This document shows, one piece after another, positions 10,746 through 22,144 of a stretch of 64,000 nucleotides of DNA. The stretch's first letter is position 1. Each line of letters opens with the position of its first letter. The DNA is from Pectobacterium carotovorum (GTDB taxonomy: Bacteria > Pseudomonadota > Gammaproteobacteria > Enterobacterales > Enterobacteriaceae), in assembly GCF_033898505.1 (NCBI RefSeq), contig NZ_JAXAFK010000003.1:310001-374000 (forward strand). Direction: 5' to 3'. The translations under genes were made by a program, and so were the position numbers. Under the pieces are notes generated by a model. The model was not told where the DNA came from and searched no databases. It saw nothing but the letters and a program-made list of their open reading frames with translations.

Positions 10746-11372
10746 ATGACATACATCGTAGCCTTAACGGGCGGTATCGGCAGCGGCAAAAGCACCGTGG
10801 CCGATGAATTTGCCAAATTAGGGGCCACTATCGTTGACGCGGATATCATCGCACGTCAGGTAGTCGAGCCTGGAAAGCCCGCGCTGGATGCCATCAGGCT
10901 CCGGTTTGGCGACGCTATACTCAATGCCGATGGTTCATTGAACCGTACCGCACTACGCCAACGGATTTTTTCCTCGCCAGAGGAAAAACAGTGGCTGAAT
11001 AATTTACTCCATCCGTTGATCCATCAGGAAACACAGGCCCAGTTTCAGGCTGCATCCGCACCGTACATTCTATGGGTCGTCCCCCTACTGGTGGAGAACG
11101 GTTTACAACAGCGAGCACAGCGTATTCTGGTCGTTGATGTAGACAGAGACACACAGCTTGAACGCACGCTGGCCCGCGATGGCATCAGTCGGCGGCAAGC
11201 AGAAAACATACTGGCAGCACAGGCTACCCGAGAACAGCGCCTGGCTTATGCCGATGATATTATTGATAACAGTCGATGCCCAAGCGAGCTGGCGTCACAG
11301 GTTGCGGGATTACACCGCCATTACCTTGAGCTAGCCGCCTCCGCAGCCGACAGGATGACTAAGAATGAGTGA
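10746..11372 (+). CDS. coaE: dephospho-CoA kinase (CoaE)
   Basis: Last step of coenzyme A synthesis: ATP-dependent phosphorylation of the 3'-hydroxyl of dephospho-CoA. A 208-residue P-loop kinase with Walker [10 protein letters not shown] at 9-17, [13 protein letters not shown] (substrate-binding Asp), WVVPLLVEN and the lid segment [16 protein letters not shown]. Cytoplasmic. The 3' end overlaps zapD by 8 bp, so both come from one message. The Shine-Dalgarno before the ATG is weak (GGGTG). Confidence 0.96.
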   Translation: MTYIVALTGGIGSGKSTVADEFAKLGATIVDADIIARQVVEPGKPALDAIRLRFGDAILNADGSLNRTALRQRIFSSPEEKQWLNNLLHPLIHQETQAQFQAASAPYILWVVPLLVENGLQQRAQRILVVDVDRDTQLERTLARDGISRRQAENILAAQATREQRLAYADDIIDNSRCPSELASQVAGLHRHYLELAASAADRMTKNE

Positions 11373-12117
11373 CGCTTCCTCAACCATTTTATTCGAATAC
11401 CCGCTGAACGAAAAAACACGTACCTGGTTGCGTATCGAATCATTATTGCAGCAGCTGCATCAAAACCACTCCCTGACCGATATGGGAAGCGCGCTGACAT
11501 TTTTTCGTGCTATCGCCGAGCTGCTTGATGTGCTGGAACGTGGAGATGTGCGTACCGAACTGCTGAAAGAACTGGAGCGACAACAGCAAAAACTGCTGCA
11601 ATGGAGTGATGTGCCGGGCGTAGACATGGAACGCATCCATACGTTGAGACGCCAGTTGAAAGATCTGGCCAGCACGCTGATGGCGGCACCGCGGATGGGG
11701 CAGTTCTTACGGGAAGATCGCCTGATTGGCATGGTACGCCAGCGGCTCGGTATTCCCGGCGGGTGTTGCAGTTTCGACTTACCGACGCTGCATAGCTGGT
11801 TGCATCAGCCCCAGGAACTCCGTGAGAAGCTGGTTTCTGGCTGGCTTGGTTCGCTGTCTCCGCTCAAACAAGCGTTGGACATGATCCTGGAATTGATCCG
11901 CCACTCCGGTACGTTTCGCCCGCAGATCAGCCTGAATGGTTTCTTTCAGGACAATGCTTCCGATGCCGATCTGCTGCGCTTGCGTCTTGAACAGGCACAC
12001 CAGCTCTACCCGCAGATATCTGGTCATAAAACACGCTATGCTATTCGTTTTCTGCCATTAGATAGCGAAAACGGCCACATTCCTCCTCGTTTAACGTTTG
12101 AACTGGCCTGTTGCTAG
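11365..12117 (+). CDS. zapD: ZapD, FtsZ-ring stabilising protein
   Basis: A 250-residue cytoplasmic protein of the ZapD (YacF) family that bundles FtsZ filaments by binding the FtsZ C-terminal peptide. Begins [22 protein letters not shown], mostly helical in the first half, with a beta-rich second half ending [23 protein letters not shown]. The family is all-or-none in recognisability and this copy is full length. Coupled to coaE by overlap, with yacG 72 bp downstream. The target FtsZ is encoded in the dcw cluster about 6 kb away in this window. Confidence 0.95.
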   Translation: MSDASSTILFEYPLNEKTRTWLRIESLLQQLHQNHSLTDMGSALTFFRAIAELLDVLERGDVRTELLKELERQQQKLLQWSDVPGVDMERIHTLRRQLKDLASTLMAAPRMGQFLREDRLIGMVRQRLGIPGGCCSFDLPTLHSWLHQPQELREKLVSGWLGSLSPLKQALDMILELIRHSGTFRPQISLNGFFQDNASDADLLRLRLEQAHQLYPQISGHKTRYAIRFLPLDSENGHIPPRLTFELACC

Positions 12118-12189
12118 ACCCAGTCCTGACAGAAAAATGTGTTAAGCACCAAGCACGTATTCAGTATCAAATAGAGTGAAAAGAGCCTT

Positions 12190-12384
12190 ATGACGACAGA
12201 CATTACGACGGTGAAGTGCCCAACCTGCAAGCAGGCAGTCATCTGGGATGAAACCAGCCTCTATCGCCCATTTTGCAGCAAGCGTTGTCAGCTCATCGAT
12301 TTAGGTGAATGGGCTGATGAAGAAAAGCGCATTCCAAGTGATGATATGGTTTCTGATAGTGAAGACTGGAGCGAAACGCGGTAA
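12190..12384 (+). CDS. yacG: YacG, zinc-finger DNA gyrase inhibitor
   Basis: A 64-residue protein with a CPTC-x15-FCSKRC zinc site (Cys-x2-Cys-x15-Cys-x3-Cys) followed by the family signature [16 protein letters not shown] and an acidic tail. YacG homologues bind GyrB and inhibit gyrase. Third gene of the coaE-zapD-yacG group. The frame starts at an ATG preceded by AAGAGCC, a weak ribosome site. Confidence 0.95.
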   Translation: MTTDITTVKCPTCKQAVIWDETSLYRPFCSKRCQLIDLGEWADEEKRIPSDDMVSDSEDWSETR

Positions 12385-12448
12385 CGACCACGTTTCGCCG
12401 CTATAATTTTCAGGCAGAGTTTTTCAGACAGGCAAAAGCAAGGCTAGA

Positions 12449-12844
12449 TTAAAGCGATTTCAGCCAGCGAATCATCTCCGCATTCGCTGGCGGAAATTCT
12501 TCCTCACGTAATTCTTCTACGCTCACCCAGCGAGATTCCTGTCCTTCCCGACCATAGGGTTCCCCCAGCCACGTTTCAACCAGAAAGAAATGAAGCGTGA
12601 TGATTCTCTCCGACGTAGAAAACGTTTTGTCGTTTAGCGGCTGCGGTGTGGTAGCGTCGATGCCCGTCTCTTCATGCAGTTCACGAATCAGCGCCTGCTC
12701 TGGCGTTTCACCTTCTTCAACTTTACCGCCGGGAAACTCCCACATCCCTGCCATATGAACGCCATCAGGGCGGCGAGCAATGAAATATTGCTGTTCCGCA
12801 TTGCGGATGATACCTACCGCGACGGATAACTGTTTTTGCGTCAT
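12449..12844 (-). CDS. mutT: 8-oxo-dGTP diphosphatase (MutT)
   Basis: Nudix hydrolase that removes 8-oxo-dGTP from the nucleotide pool and prevents A:T to C:G transversions. The 131 residues have the complete Nudix box at about 40-62 (GKVEEGETPEQALIREL then HEETGI), including Glu46 and the REL.EE metal ligands. Lies downstream of secA on the same strand, as in E. coli; a strong hairpin between them (12874-12896) should reduce read-through. Confidence 0.96.
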   Translation of the reverse strand: MTQKQLSVAVGIIRNAEQQYFIARRPDGVHMAGMWEFPGGKVEEGETPEQALIRELHEETGIDATTPQPLNDKTFSTSERIITLHFFLVETWLGEPYGREGQESRWVSVEELREEEFPPANAEMIRWLKSL

Positions 12845-12873
12845 GACACTTCCTATCAGGTTCTTATCAAGTA

Positions 12874-12896
12874 AAAGGCGGTCAATGACCGCCTTT
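12874..12896 (-). terminator. hairpin between secA and mutT
   Basis: AAAGGCGGTC and GACCGCCTTT form a 10-bp perfect stem with a 3-base loop. On the minus strand it is followed by TTTTACTTG, a short T-run. It lies just before mutT, so it probably attenuates secA transcription into mutT. Confidence 0.75.
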
Positions 12897-12939
12897 CCTT
12901 TGCACTTATCACATTTTATTCGCTGATTTCAGCGGTCGA

Positions 12940-15636
12940 TTATTTCTGTAAACGGCCGTGGCACTGCTTATATTTCTTGCCTGAACCACATGGGCAAGGG
13001 TCGTTACGCCCAATTTTACGATCCGCCTGCGCCGGTGAACCAGTGTTCAGGCTATCTTCTTCCTGATGGCTCAGCTGCTGCTGCCGTGCCAAACGTTCGG
13101 CTTCTTCACGGCGCTGCTGCTCCAGCGCTTCGATCTCTTCCGGCATTCTCACCTGGACTTTGCTCAGCGTGCTGATCACTTCATATTTCAGTGATTCCAA
13201 CATCGCAGCAAACATAGAGAACGACTCACGCTTATATTCTTGCTTCGGATCTTTCTGTGCATAGCCACGCAGATGGATGCCCTGACGCAGATAATCCATT
13301 GCTGCCAGATGCTCTTTCCACAGTGAATCCAGCGTCTGCAACATCACGCCTTTTTCAAAGTTGCGCATGACTTCGCTACCGACCACTTCTTCTTTGCGCT
13401 GATAAATCTCAATAGCCTGCTCGAAAATACGCTCACGCAGCGTTTCTTCGTGCAGCTCTGGTTCTTTATCCAGCCACGCTTTGACTGGCATATCCAGATC
13501 GAAATCGTTCTTCAAACGCTGTTCCAGACCTTCTACATCCCACATTTCTTCCAGAGACTGTGGCGGAATGTAGCTGTCGATCGTCGCTTTGAACACATCT
13601 TCACGAATGCTGGTGATGGTTTCGCTGATATCAGACACGTCCAACAGCTCGTTACGCTGCGTATAGATCGCACGACGTTGGTCGTTCGCCACATCATCGT
13701 ATTCCAGCAGTTGCTTACGAATATCAAAGTTACGGCTTTCCACTTTACGCTGGGCGTTAGCAATCGCCTTCGTGACCCACGGGTGCTCAATGGCTTCACC
13801 TGGCTTCATGCCCAGCTTACGCATCATATTGGAAACACGATCGGAGGCAAAAATACGCATCAGCGCATCTTCCATCGACAGATAGAAACGTGATGAACCC
13901 GCATCCCCCTGACGACCGGAACGACCACGCAGCTGGTTATCGATACGACGAGACTCATGGCGCTCCGTACCGATGATGTGCAAACCACCCGCAGCTAATA
14001 CAGCATCGTGACGTATTTTCCAGGCCGCTTTGATTTCTGCAACTTGCTCGTCACTCGGGTTCTCCAGAAGTGCCACTTCCGACTGCCAGCTTCCCCCCAA
14101 GACGATATCCGTACCACGACCGGCCATGTTGGTCGCGATGGTCACCGCGCCAGCCTGACCCGCCTGAGCAACAATATCAGCTTCCATAGCGTGGAATTTC
14201 GCATTCAACACATTATGTTTGATGCCCGCTTTTTCCAGCGCATGAGAAACCACTTCTGATTTTTCGATGGAGATCGTACCGACCAGAATCGGCTGGCCTT
14301 TTGCTGAACGCTCTTTGATATCTTCAATGATGGCATCGATTTTTTCCTGCTCGGTCATGTAGACCAGATCAGGCAAGTCTTTACGAATCATCGGACGGTT
14401 GGTCGGCACAACAATCGTATCCAGCTTGTAAATAGAGCTGAACTCGAACGCTTCAGTATCTGCCGTACCGGTCATACCCGCCAGTTTTTCATACAGGCGG
14501 AAGTAGTTCTGGAAGGTAATGGAAGCCAGCGTCTGGTTTTCATTCTGAATCGTTACCTTCTCTTTTGCTTCCACCGCCTGATGCAGGCCGTCGGACCAGC
14601 GACGACCCTGCATGGTACGGCCCGTGTGTTCGTCAACGATGATCACTTCACCGTCTTTCACAATGTAATCGACATCGCGGGTAAACAGCACGTGTGCACG
14701 CAACGCGGCGGTCACATGGTGCATCAGCATAATGTTAGTCGGGGAGTAAAGTGATTCCCCCTCTTCCATAATGCCTTCTTTCACCAACAGTTCTTCGACC
14801 AGAACCAGACCACGCTCGGTGAGGTTAACCTGACGCGCTTTCTCGTCAACAGAGAAGTGGCCTTCGCCGTGGAAGGTATCCGAATCCTCTTTCTCCTGAC
14901 GGATCAGGTGAGGGATAATTTTATTGACGCTGATATACAGTTCGGAGCTATCTTCAGCTGGGCCGGAAATGATCAGCGGCGTACGCGCTTCATCGATCAG
15001 GATGGAGTCAACCTCATCCACCAGCGCGTAGTACAATTTACGCTGTACGCGCTCTTCCGGACTGAACGCCATGTTGTCACGCAGGTAGTCAAAACCGTAT
15101 TCGTTATTGGTACCGTAGGTGATATCTGCAGCATAGGCTTCACGCTTCGCAGGAGCAGGCATTCCCGGCAGGTTGATGCCAACGCTCAGGCCAAGGAATT
15201 CAAACAGTGGACGGTTATTTTCGGCATCACGCTGTGCCAGATAGTCGTTCACGGTCACCACGTGTACGCCACGGCCAGTCAGCGCATTCAGGTAGGCAGG
15301 CAACGTTGCCGTCAGCGTTTTACCTTCACCAGTACGCATCTCTGCGATGCAACGCTCGTTCAGCACCATACCGCCGATAAGCTGTACGTCGAAGTGACGC
15401 ATGCCAAATACACGCTTACTGGATTCACGGACTACCGCGAAGGCTTCCGGCAGCAGGCTCTCCAGCGTCTCACCTTTTTCCAGACGAACACGAAACTCCA
15501 GCGTTTTCGCTTGCAGTTCCTCATTCGACAGCTTTTCCATTTCAGGTTCTAAGCGATTGATGACATCAACGTTTTTACGCATACGACGCAGCGTACGATC
15601 GTTACGGCTACCAAAAATTTTGGTTAGGATATTCAT
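12940..15636 (-). CDS. secA: SecA, preprotein translocase ATPase
   Basis: Motor of the Sec translocon. From ATG 15636 the protein has 898 residues beginning [19 protein letters not shown], matching the E. coli N-terminus; upstream in-frame starts at 15669 would add 11 unconserved residues. Seen: Walker A with TGEGKT at 102-107, [16 protein letters not shown] (DEAD-like Walker B), MAGRGTDI and [11 protein letters not shown] helicase motifs, and the C-terminal SecB/lipid-binding zinc domain with [13 protein letters not shown]. Translated downstream of secM, whose arrest peptide adjusts secA expression. Confidence 0.97.
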   Translation of the reverse strand: MNILTKIFGSRNDRTLRRMRKNVDVINRLEPEMEKLSNEELQAKTLEFRVRLEKGETLESLLPEAFAVVRESSKRVFGMRHFDVQLIGGMVLNERCIAEMRTGEGKTLTATLPAYLNALTGRGVHVVTVNDYLAQRDAENNRPLFEFLGLSVGINLPGMPAPAKREAYAADITYGTNNEYGFDYLRDNMAFSPEERVQRKLYYALVDEVDSILIDEARTPLIISGPAEDSSELYISVNKIIPHLIRQEKEDSDTFHGEGHFSVDEKARQVNLTERGLVLVEELLVKEGIMEEGESLYSPTNIMLMHHVTAALRAHVLFTRDVDYIVKDGEVIIVDEHTGRTMQGRRWSDGLHQAVEAKEKVTIQNENQTLASITFQNYFRLYEKLAGMTGTADTEAFEFSSIYKLDTIVVPTNRPMIRKDLPDLVYMTEQEKIDAIIEDIKERSAKGQPILVGTISIEKSEVVSHALEKAGIKHNVLNAKFHAMEADIVAQAGQAGAVTIATNMAGRGTDIVLGGSWQSEVALLENPSDEQVAEIKAAWKIRHDAVLAAGGLHIIGTERHESRRIDNQLRGRSGRQGDAGSSRFYLSMEDALMRIFASDRVSNMMRKLGMKPGEAIEHPWVTKAIANAQRKVESRNFDIRKQLLEYDDVANDQRRAIYTQRNELLDVSDISETITSIREDVFKATIDSYIPPQSLEEMWDVEGLEQRLKNDFDLDMPVKAWLDKEPELHEETLRERIFEQAIEIYQRKEEVVGSEVMRNFEKGVMLQTLDSLWKEHLAAMDYLRQGIHLRGYAQKDPKQEYKRESFSMFAAMLESLKYEVISTLSKVQVRMPEEIEALEQQRREEAERLARQQQLSHQEEDSLNTGSPAQADRKIGRNDPCPCGSGKKYKQCHGRLQK

Positions 15637-15755
15637 GACCATAATAGTTTTTAATCTCACAAGTGCCACGTATCCAGTGGCAACACAACATCGAAAAACT
15701 GAGAAACTCAGTGAAAAACGAGAGAAATCTCTTCAGCTAATTATCCATTACACTT

Positions 15756-16271
15756 TCAGCTGAGAAGGTATGGCCCTGCACGGATGCCGCGAATTTGGGC
15801 AAGCCAGATGCCGATTTGATGATGTGCCTGAGGATAAAAAGTGACTCGCCCGGCATGGGGGGGAATCACAAAGGGATACTGAGAATCCTGGGTCAGCAGC
15901 GCGTTGAGCGTATCCAGCAAAACCAGAGAATGGGGTTGCAGATCGTCAACCTGCTGAGTACTGACCGCCTGTGGCGTCGTCAACGCAAAAGAAAGGTGGC
16001 GGATTACCGTACGAATCGCATGTTGATGCCAATAATCAACGCTGTAGGACGAGCGCCGATGCGCTTCCTTCAGAGACACCAGATCGGTGAGGCTCAGCGA
16101 TACGTTATTCTGGCGGCTAACGCTGGAGGTCGAATTAGGGAGTGAGGCGATATCCTGTGATTCATTCAGGCTTGTCGGCAGACCAAGACTCGCCGCGACC
16201 ATCCCCAATAAGAGATGCGGCCAGAAATAACGTCTGCCAAATTGTCGCCAACGATTTAGAATACCAATCAC
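15756..16271 (-). CDS. secM: SecM, secretion monitor with translational arrest peptide
   Basis: Secreted regulator whose stalling in the ribosome exposes the secA start when export is slow. The N-terminus (GILNRWRQFGRRYFWPHLLLGMVAASLGLP) is the long SecM signal sequence, and YSVDYWHQHAIRTVIRHLSFA is conserved. The C-terminus carries the arrest core WLAQIRGIRAGP followed by YLLS. Relative to E. coli FSTPVWISQAQGIRAGP, the Trp and GIRAGP are kept, Ile after Trp is Leu and the upstream Phe is His. GTG 16271 is preferred: GGTGG lies 9 bases upstream, whereas the ATG at 16280 abuts that motif directly. Confidence 0.93.
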   Translation of the reverse strand: MIGILNRWRQFGRRYFWPHLLLGMVAASLGLPTSLNESQDIASLPNSTSSVSRQNNVSLSLTDLVSLKEAHRRSSYSVDYWHQHAIRTVIRHLSFALTTPQAVSTQQVDDLQPHSLVLLDTLNALLTQDSQYPFVIPPHAGRVTFYPQAHHQIGIWLAQIRGIRAGPYLLS

Positions 16272-16297
16272 GAGTAACATCCACCGGAGCCAGGTCT

Positions 16298-16825
16298 ATG
16301 CGTGATAGCCGCCCACAATCACTGGAATTTCTGTTTGATAGCGCATCCACGTCGGGTAAAGGCCCGCTACGAGATGTGCAACAACGCGCTATCGCCTTAT
16401 TAAAACTCAACCGTGCCGTACGCGGATTACTGCCTGCACCGTTGCACCCATGGTGCCGCGTCGCTAACTACCGGCAAGGTTTACTGATACTGGAAACCGC
16501 CAACGCCAGTTGGCTGATGCGGTTACGTTACGAACAACCTGCGCTGCTCTCTGCCTTACGCACACAAATACTACCATCATTGGCCTCAATCGACATCAGG
16601 ATTAATCCAACGCTTGCCGCAAAAGGGCATGAAATCGTGAAAAATAGTGACATTTCAGCGACGGAAAATGCCGATGACAAACCGTTGCGTCAGTTGAGCG
16701 AACAAAGTGCGGAAACATTGAGGACGTTAGCAGGAAACAGCCCGGAAAAACTCAGAAAGATATTAGAACGACTGGCTTCACTGGCCGGAGAGAGTACCAG
16801 TAAAACCAGTCGTAATAAGAAGTAA
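16298..16825 (+). CDS. DciA-like protein (DUF721 family)
   Basis: A 175-residue DUF721/DciA-family protein. The KH-like N-terminal domain (about 25-110: LLKLNRAVRGLLPAPLHPW, then VANYRQGLLILETANASWLMRLRYE and LRTQILPSLASIDIRI) is complete, and the C-terminal helical hairpin (LSEQSAETLRTLAG, LRKILERLASLAG) looks intact. DciA loads or operates the replicative helicase in bacteria lacking DnaC. ATG 16298 follows GGAG by 8 bases and lies only 26 bp from the divergent secM start, so the two genes must share or overlap promoters. Whether it still acts in replication in a DnaC-bearing lineage is unknown. Confidence 0.88.
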   Translation: MRDSRPQSLEFLFDSASTSGKGPLRDVQQRAIALLKLNRAVRGLLPAPLHPWCRVANYRQGLLILETANASWLMRLRYEQPALLSALRTQILPSLASIDIRINPTLAAKGHEIVKNSDISATENADDKPLRQLSEQSAETLRTLAGNSPEKLRKILERLASLAGESTSKTSRNKK

Positions 16826-16837
16826 CGGCTTTAAGCG

Positions 16838-17788
<951 letters not shown>

Positions 17789-17859
17789 CTAGTATACACC
17801 AGGCTCGGTGGCACAGTTTAGCACAAAGAGCGGAGATTCCAACGTTATCTGGCAGCAAA

Positions 17860-19011
17860 TTAGTCTGCTTGCTTACGCAGAAACGCCGGGATATCCAGAT
17901 AGTCTGGCTCTTTATTCGTCTGCGGATTCTGGTCGTTAACCACTTTGGCAGTTGGTTTTTCTTGCGCCAGTGGCGTCATACCGTGCTGCTGATAGCGATG
18001 ATCCATCACAGGCTGGCTGGCCTGCTTGTTCGTCACCAACGTAATCTCAGGACGTTTGTCCATACCGATACCCGTTGCAACGACCGTTACACGCAGTTCG
18101 TCATTCATTTCTGGGTCAAGCGACGTACCGATTACCACTGTCGCATTGTCGGACGCGAATGCACGGATGGTATTACCGACCGTCTCGAACTCATCCAGAC
18201 GCAGGTCAAAGCCCGCCGTGATGTTGACCAACACGCCGCGCGCGCCGGACAGATCGATATCTTCCAGCAGTGGGCTGGAGATCGCCATTTCAGCAGCTTC
18301 TTCTGCACGGTCTTCACCACGCGCAACGCCAGAACCCATCATGGCATAACCCATTTCGGACATCACGGTACGCACGTCAGCAAAGTCGACGTTCATCAGA
18401 CCCGGACGTGTGATCAGCTCGGCGATACCTTGCACCGCGCCTTTCAGCACATCGTTTGCCGCGCCAAATGCGTCCAGCAGGGAAATACCGCGTCCCAGCA
18501 CTTTCAGCAGTTTGTCGTTTGGAATGGTGATCAGCGAGTCGACGTGCTTAGACAGCTCGGCGATACCCTGCTCCGCAAACGCCATACGCTTTTTGCCTTC
18601 AAAGTTGAAAGGCTTGGTCACCACAGCGACAGTCAGAATGCCCAGGTCTTTTGCGACTTCAGCCACAACCGGCGCAGCACCTGTACCCGTACCACCGCCC
18701 ATACCTGCGGCGATAAACACCATGTCCGCACCTTCCAGTGCTGAACGCAGCGCTTCGCGATCTTCTTCAGCCGAGTTACGGCCGACTTCCGGGTTAGCGC
18801 CTGCGCCCAGACCTTTTGTGATGCCACTACCGATCTGAATCGTCTGGCCGACAGCCGTTTTACGCAATGCCTGCGCATCCGTGTTAACCGCGAAGAATTC
18901 GACGCCTTCGATGCGCTCACGCACCATGTGTTCAACGGCATTACCGCCGCCGCCACCGACGCCGATGACTTTAATCACCGCGTCGTTGGTTAATTCCATT
19001 GGTTCAAACAT
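17860..19011 (-). CDS. ftsZ: FtsZ, tubulin-like division protein
   Basis: GTPase that forms the Z ring. The 383 residues contain [14 protein letters not shown], the tubulin signature GGGTGTG at 105-111, the T7 loop [11 protein letters not shown], a linker (residues about 318-365) and the conserved C-terminal peptide [14 protein letters not shown] that binds FtsA, ZipA, MinC and ZapD. Cytoplasmic. Preceded by ftsA with a 68-bp gap; in E. coli several ftsZ promoters lie inside the upstream genes. Confidence 0.98.
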   Translation of the reverse strand: MFEPMELTNDAVIKVIGVGGGGGNAVEHMVRERIEGVEFFAVNTDAQALRKTAVGQTIQIGSGITKGLGAGANPEVGRNSAEEDREALRSALEGADMVFIAAGMGGGTGTGAAPVVAEVAKDLGILTVAVVTKPFNFEGKKRMAFAEQGIAELSKHVDSLITIPNDKLLKVLGRGISLLDAFGAANDVLKGAVQGIAELITRPGLMNVDFADVRTVMSEMGYAMMGSGVARGEDRAEEAAEMAISSPLLEDIDLSGARGVLVNITAGFDLRLDEFETVGNTIRAFASDNATVVIGTSLDPEMNDELRVTVVATGIGMDKRPEITLVTNKQASQPVMDHRYQQHGMTPLAQEKPTAKVVNDQNPQTNKEPDYLDIPAFLRKQAD

Positions 19012-19079
19012 AATTTCTCTCCGTTTGTGCCTGTAACTGCGAGATCATAAAACTGTGCCAGGTGATCTCTTTGATAAAA

Positions 19080-20336
19080 TTAAAATTCTTTCCTCAACCA
19101 GCTGTTGATTCGTTTGAACCAGTTGCTCACTGAGGCTCGTTTTTCGACTTCATGCTCACCACCCAGATGAGATTCTTTTCCGTAATGCAGCAACCCAACC
19201 GCCGTTGAGTAATAAGGCTCTTGGGCATAATCCGTCAGCCCTGTTATATTCATTGGTTGTCCAATACGCACCTGTGTATGGAACACTCGCTGCGCACAGG
19301 CCGCCAGACCGTCTATTTGCGCGGCACCGCCCGTCAGCACAATCCCTGCTGCCAGATGGTGTTTCACGCCTTGTTGACGTAACTGCTCCTGCAACTGTAA
19401 AAGTTCATCGTTCACCAAGTTCAACAGCTCGGTGTAACGTGGTTCAATCACTTCCGCCAGAGTCTGTCTTTGCAGACTGCGGGGTGGACGTCCTCCAACA
19501 CTCGGGACTTCCACATTCTCATCCTTGCCGACGATCGCGCCTAATGCACAACCGTGACGTACCTTGATCGCTTCGGCATCCGTCGGCGGCGTACCAAATG
19601 CGTAGGCAATATCGCTGGTAACCACATTGCCCGCATACGGAATCACTTTAGTGTGTCGCAATGCGCCGCCAGTGTAGACCGCGATATCCATTGTACCGCC
19701 ACCGATATCCACTACGCACACGCCCAGCTCACGTTCGTCTTCTGTCAGAACCGCATAACTGGAAGCCAGTCCCGCAAAAATCAGCTGGTCGACTTTTAAA
19801 CCGCAACGCTCAACGGCTTTAACAATATTCTTCGCCATATCGTTATGGCAGGTTATCAGGTGGACTTTCGCCTGCATGCGCACGCCGGATAAGCCAACCG
19901 GGTTTTTAATCCCTTCCTGATAATCGATCGCGTACTCCTGTGGGATCACATGGAGAACGCGGTGTTCATCGCGCACGCGAACGGATTTAGCGGTATGCAC
20001 CACGCTTTCCACGTCATCCTGCGTGACCTCTTCTTCTGAAATAGGCACCATCCCTATTTCATTCTGGCAGCTGATGTGTTTTCCCGAGAGCGCCAGATAC
20101 ACGGAAGAGATCTGGCAGTCTGCCATCAACTCGGCCTGATCAATAGCGCGCTGAACACATTTAACGACCGATTCCAGATCGTTTACGCCGCCTTTATCCA
20201 TACCGCGTGACGGGCAACTGCCTACGCCAATAATATTGACCATGCCATCGGGCAGAACTTCCCCTACCAGCGCAGCCACTTTTGCTGTACCGATTTCCAG
20301 CCCAACTACCAGTTTTCTGTCCGTCGACTTGATCAT
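19080..20336 (-). CDS. ftsA: FtsA, actin-like Z-ring membrane tether
   Basis: A 418-residue actin-family ATPase. VGLEIGTAKVAALVGEV is the phosphate-1 motif, VVDIGGGTMDIAVYTGG phosphate-2, and GIVLTGGAAQIDG the adenosine motif. The SHS2/1C insertion is present. The C-terminus NWFKRINSWLRKEF is the amphipathic membrane-targeting helix. Its ATG (20336-20334) still overlaps the ancestral ftsQ stop TGA (20335-20333), but ftsQ now ends 57 bp earlier, so direct coupling is lost unless read-through occurs. A weak ribosome-binding context precedes the ATG. Confidence 0.97.
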   Translation of the reverse strand: MIKSTDRKLVVGLEIGTAKVAALVGEVLPDGMVNIIGVGSCPSRGMDKGGVNDLESVVKCVQRAIDQAELMADCQISSVYLALSGKHISCQNEIGMVPISEEEVTQDDVESVVHTAKSVRVRDEHRVLHVIPQEYAIDYQEGIKNPVGLSGVRMQAKVHLITCHNDMAKNIVKAVERCGLKVDQLIFAGLASSYAVLTEDERELGVCVVDIGGGTMDIAVYTGGALRHTKVIPYAGNVVTSDIAYAFGTPPTDAEAIKVRHGCALGAIVGKDENVEVPSVGGRPPRSLQRQTLAEVIEPRYTELLNLVNDELLQLQEQLRQQGVKHHLAAGIVLTGGAAQIDGLAACAQRVFHTQVRIGQPMNITGLTDYAQEPYYSTAVGLLHYGKESHLGGEHEVEKRASVSNWFKRINSWLRKEF

Positions 20337-20392
20337 TGTTGTTTAGCCTGTGCCTGTTTCTGGTTACTGTTTTGTTGCTGATCAATGTCTTG

Positions 20393-21214
20393 TTACTGAC
20401 CAACTCGTTGCCGATCGCCGTTTTGTTGATCAAGCAAGGCTGGAGCCCAACCTATCGCGGCCCCGCTGTCGTACCGCAAGTCCACATGGCTGATACGTTT
20501 GTTTTCGCTCTGAGCCTGCCGCTGTAACAGCGGATACAACTCGATGAAGCGTTGCAGACGTTTGGCCCTATCATCCCGCCCCAATTCAAGGCGAGTATCA
20601 TCGTCTAATCCCAGTTGCCACGAATGCCGCGCACTCATCGCAACCGTCTTTAACGTAAACTTCCCGGCGGCTAGCGTCTGACTCATTGTGCGATAGCCTT
20701 CCAGCACTTCTGTCTCGCTACCTTCCGGGCCATACAGCAACGGCATCTTGCGATTGCCAATACGTTCGGCAGGTACACTGAACGAATTTCCTTCCGCATC
20801 AACCATTAGCTGATCATTCCAACGTGCTACCGGAACATATTCAACCAGATGAATCTTTAATTCGTCCGGCCACTGCTTACGCACGCTGGCCTGTTTTATC
20901 CACGACAAACGTTCAATCTGCTGCTGGAGCACATTCACATCCTGTGTCATGAACGTGCCCGGCGACCCCAACGACAAAATGGCCTGACGGATATCGTCGT
21001 TGGTGGTGTACTGTCTTTCCCCTGTTACAGCCATGCGGGAAAGCGGTAAACGGCTGGCATCTTTCATCCACCCCACTACCATCCAGCTTCCCCAGACGAT
21101 AGTCCCTACCACCATCAGCAGGAAAATCATCCCTGCCAGTTGGCCACCATTACTGCGACGTGTTCCTTTCGTTTCAGGCTCTCGTCCGCGTGTATTCAGC
21201 GCTGCCTGCGACAT
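20393..21214 (-). CDS. ftsQ: FtsQ, divisome protein, with a premature stop in its tail
   Basis: Bitopic divisome protein that docks FtsBL. Short basic cytoplasmic N-terminus, one membrane segment (about 28-50), POTRA domain starting [18 protein letters not shown], and beta domain ending [16 protein letters not shown]. The frame stops at TAA 20395-20393 after DRQRVGQ. Immediately beyond, the same frame reads QDIDQQQNSNQKQAQAKQQ and stops in the TGA overlapping the ftsA ATG, the arrangement seen in E. coli. The missing 20-codon Gln-rich tail lies outside the conserved FtsB-binding region, so the 273-residue product should function. Confidence 0.95.
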   Translation of the reverse strand: MSQAALNTRGREPETKGTRRSNGGQLAGMIFLLMVVGTIVWGSWMVVGWMKDASRLPLSRMAVTGERQYTTNDDIRQAILSLGSPGTFMTQDVNVLQQQIERLSWIKQASVRKQWPDELKIHLVEYVPVARWNDQLMVDAEGNSFSVPAERIGNRKMPLLYGPEGSETEVLEGYRTMSQTLAAGKFTLKTVAMSARHSWQLGLDDDTRLELGRDDRAKRLQRFIELYPLLQRQAQSENKRISHVDLRYDSGAAIGWAPALLDQQNGDRQRVGQ

Positions 21215-21215
21215 A

Positions 21216-22136
21216 TCAGCCAGCGAGCGCCAAAATTTTCACGACCAGTTGCGAGAACGTCAGGCCACGCTGACGCGCCGCCATAGGAACCAGACTGTGG
21301 CTCGTCATCCCCGGAGACGTATTCACTTCAAGCAGATAGAAGGCGCCGTCGCTATCCAGCATAAAATCGACGCGTCCCCACCCACGACAACCCACCGCGC
21401 GATAGGCCGCCATCGCCAATCCAGCTAACGCCTGTTCTTGCTCGTCCGGCAGACCACTCGGGCAGAAATACTGCGTATCATCCGATAAATACTTCGCTTC
21501 ATAATCGTAAAACGTACCCGCAGGCTGAATACGAATAGAAGGCAATACCTCATCACCCAGGATAGCAACCGTATACTCTGGACCACTCAGCCATTTCTCG
21601 ACCAGAACATCGTCATCGTGACGGAATGCTTCTTCCAGTGCCGCGGGTAGTTCGCTCAGCGTATTCACTTTGCTCATACCGACGCTGGAGCCTTCGCGGC
21701 TTGGCTTGACGATCAGCGGCAACCCGAGATGTGTGAACTTCGCCAACAATGCGTTTGCCGCCATCTCTGAATACTGGCGGCGATCCAGCGCCACGTAAGG
21801 CGACACCGGCAATCCCACCGCTTGCCACACCTGTTTGGTGCGGAGTTTATCCATCGTCAGCGCAGATGCCATGACGCCGCTACCGGTATACGGCAATCCC
21901 AGAAATTCCAGAACGCCTTGCAATGTACCGTCTTCGCCACCGCGACCATGTAAGGCGATGAAAATTTTGGTGAAACCTTCTTCTTTTAACGTCGTCACAG
22001 AGACGTCACGGGTATCAACCGCATGTGCGTTGATGCCCGCTTCTTTCAGACCAGCCAAAACCGCCTGACCGGAAAGTAACGACACTTCACGTTCGGCAGA
22101 GGTTCCACCAAGCAATACAGCAACTTTCTCAGTCAT
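21216..22136 (-). CDS. ddlB: D-alanine--D-alanine ligase (DdlB)
   Basis: ATP-grasp ligase making the D-Ala-D-Ala dipeptide of peptidoglycan. From ATG 22136 ([23 protein letters not shown]) it has 306 residues. Conserved stretches: [53 protein letters not shown], the metal ligands in [17 protein letters not shown] 12-base-earlier start at 22148 would add MRNI only. It lies between murC (8 bp upstream) and ftsQ (1 bp downstream), as in other gamma-proteobacteria. Confidence 0.97.
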   Translation of the reverse strand: MTEKVAVLLGGTSAEREVSLLSGQAVLAGLKEAGINAHAVDTRDVSVTTLKEEGFTKIFIALHGRGGEDGTLQGVLEFLGLPYTGSGVMASALTMDKLRTKQVWQAVGLPVSPYVALDRRQYSEMAANALLAKFTHLGLPLIVKPSREGSSVGMSKVNTLSELPAALEEAFRHDDDVLVEKWLSGPEYTVAILGDEVLPSIRIQPAGTFYDYEAKYLSDDTQYFCPSGLPDEQEQALAGLAMAAYRAVGCRGWGRVDFMLDSDGAFYLLEVNTSPGMTSHSLVPMAARQRGLTFSQLVVKILALAG

Positions 22137-22144
22137 GATGTTCC

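Noticed and set aside
17869..18744. 291-codon open frame on the plus strand
   Set aside because: Antisense to ftsZ; composition (His, Arg, Cys, Thr rich) is typical of a complementary-strand artefact.
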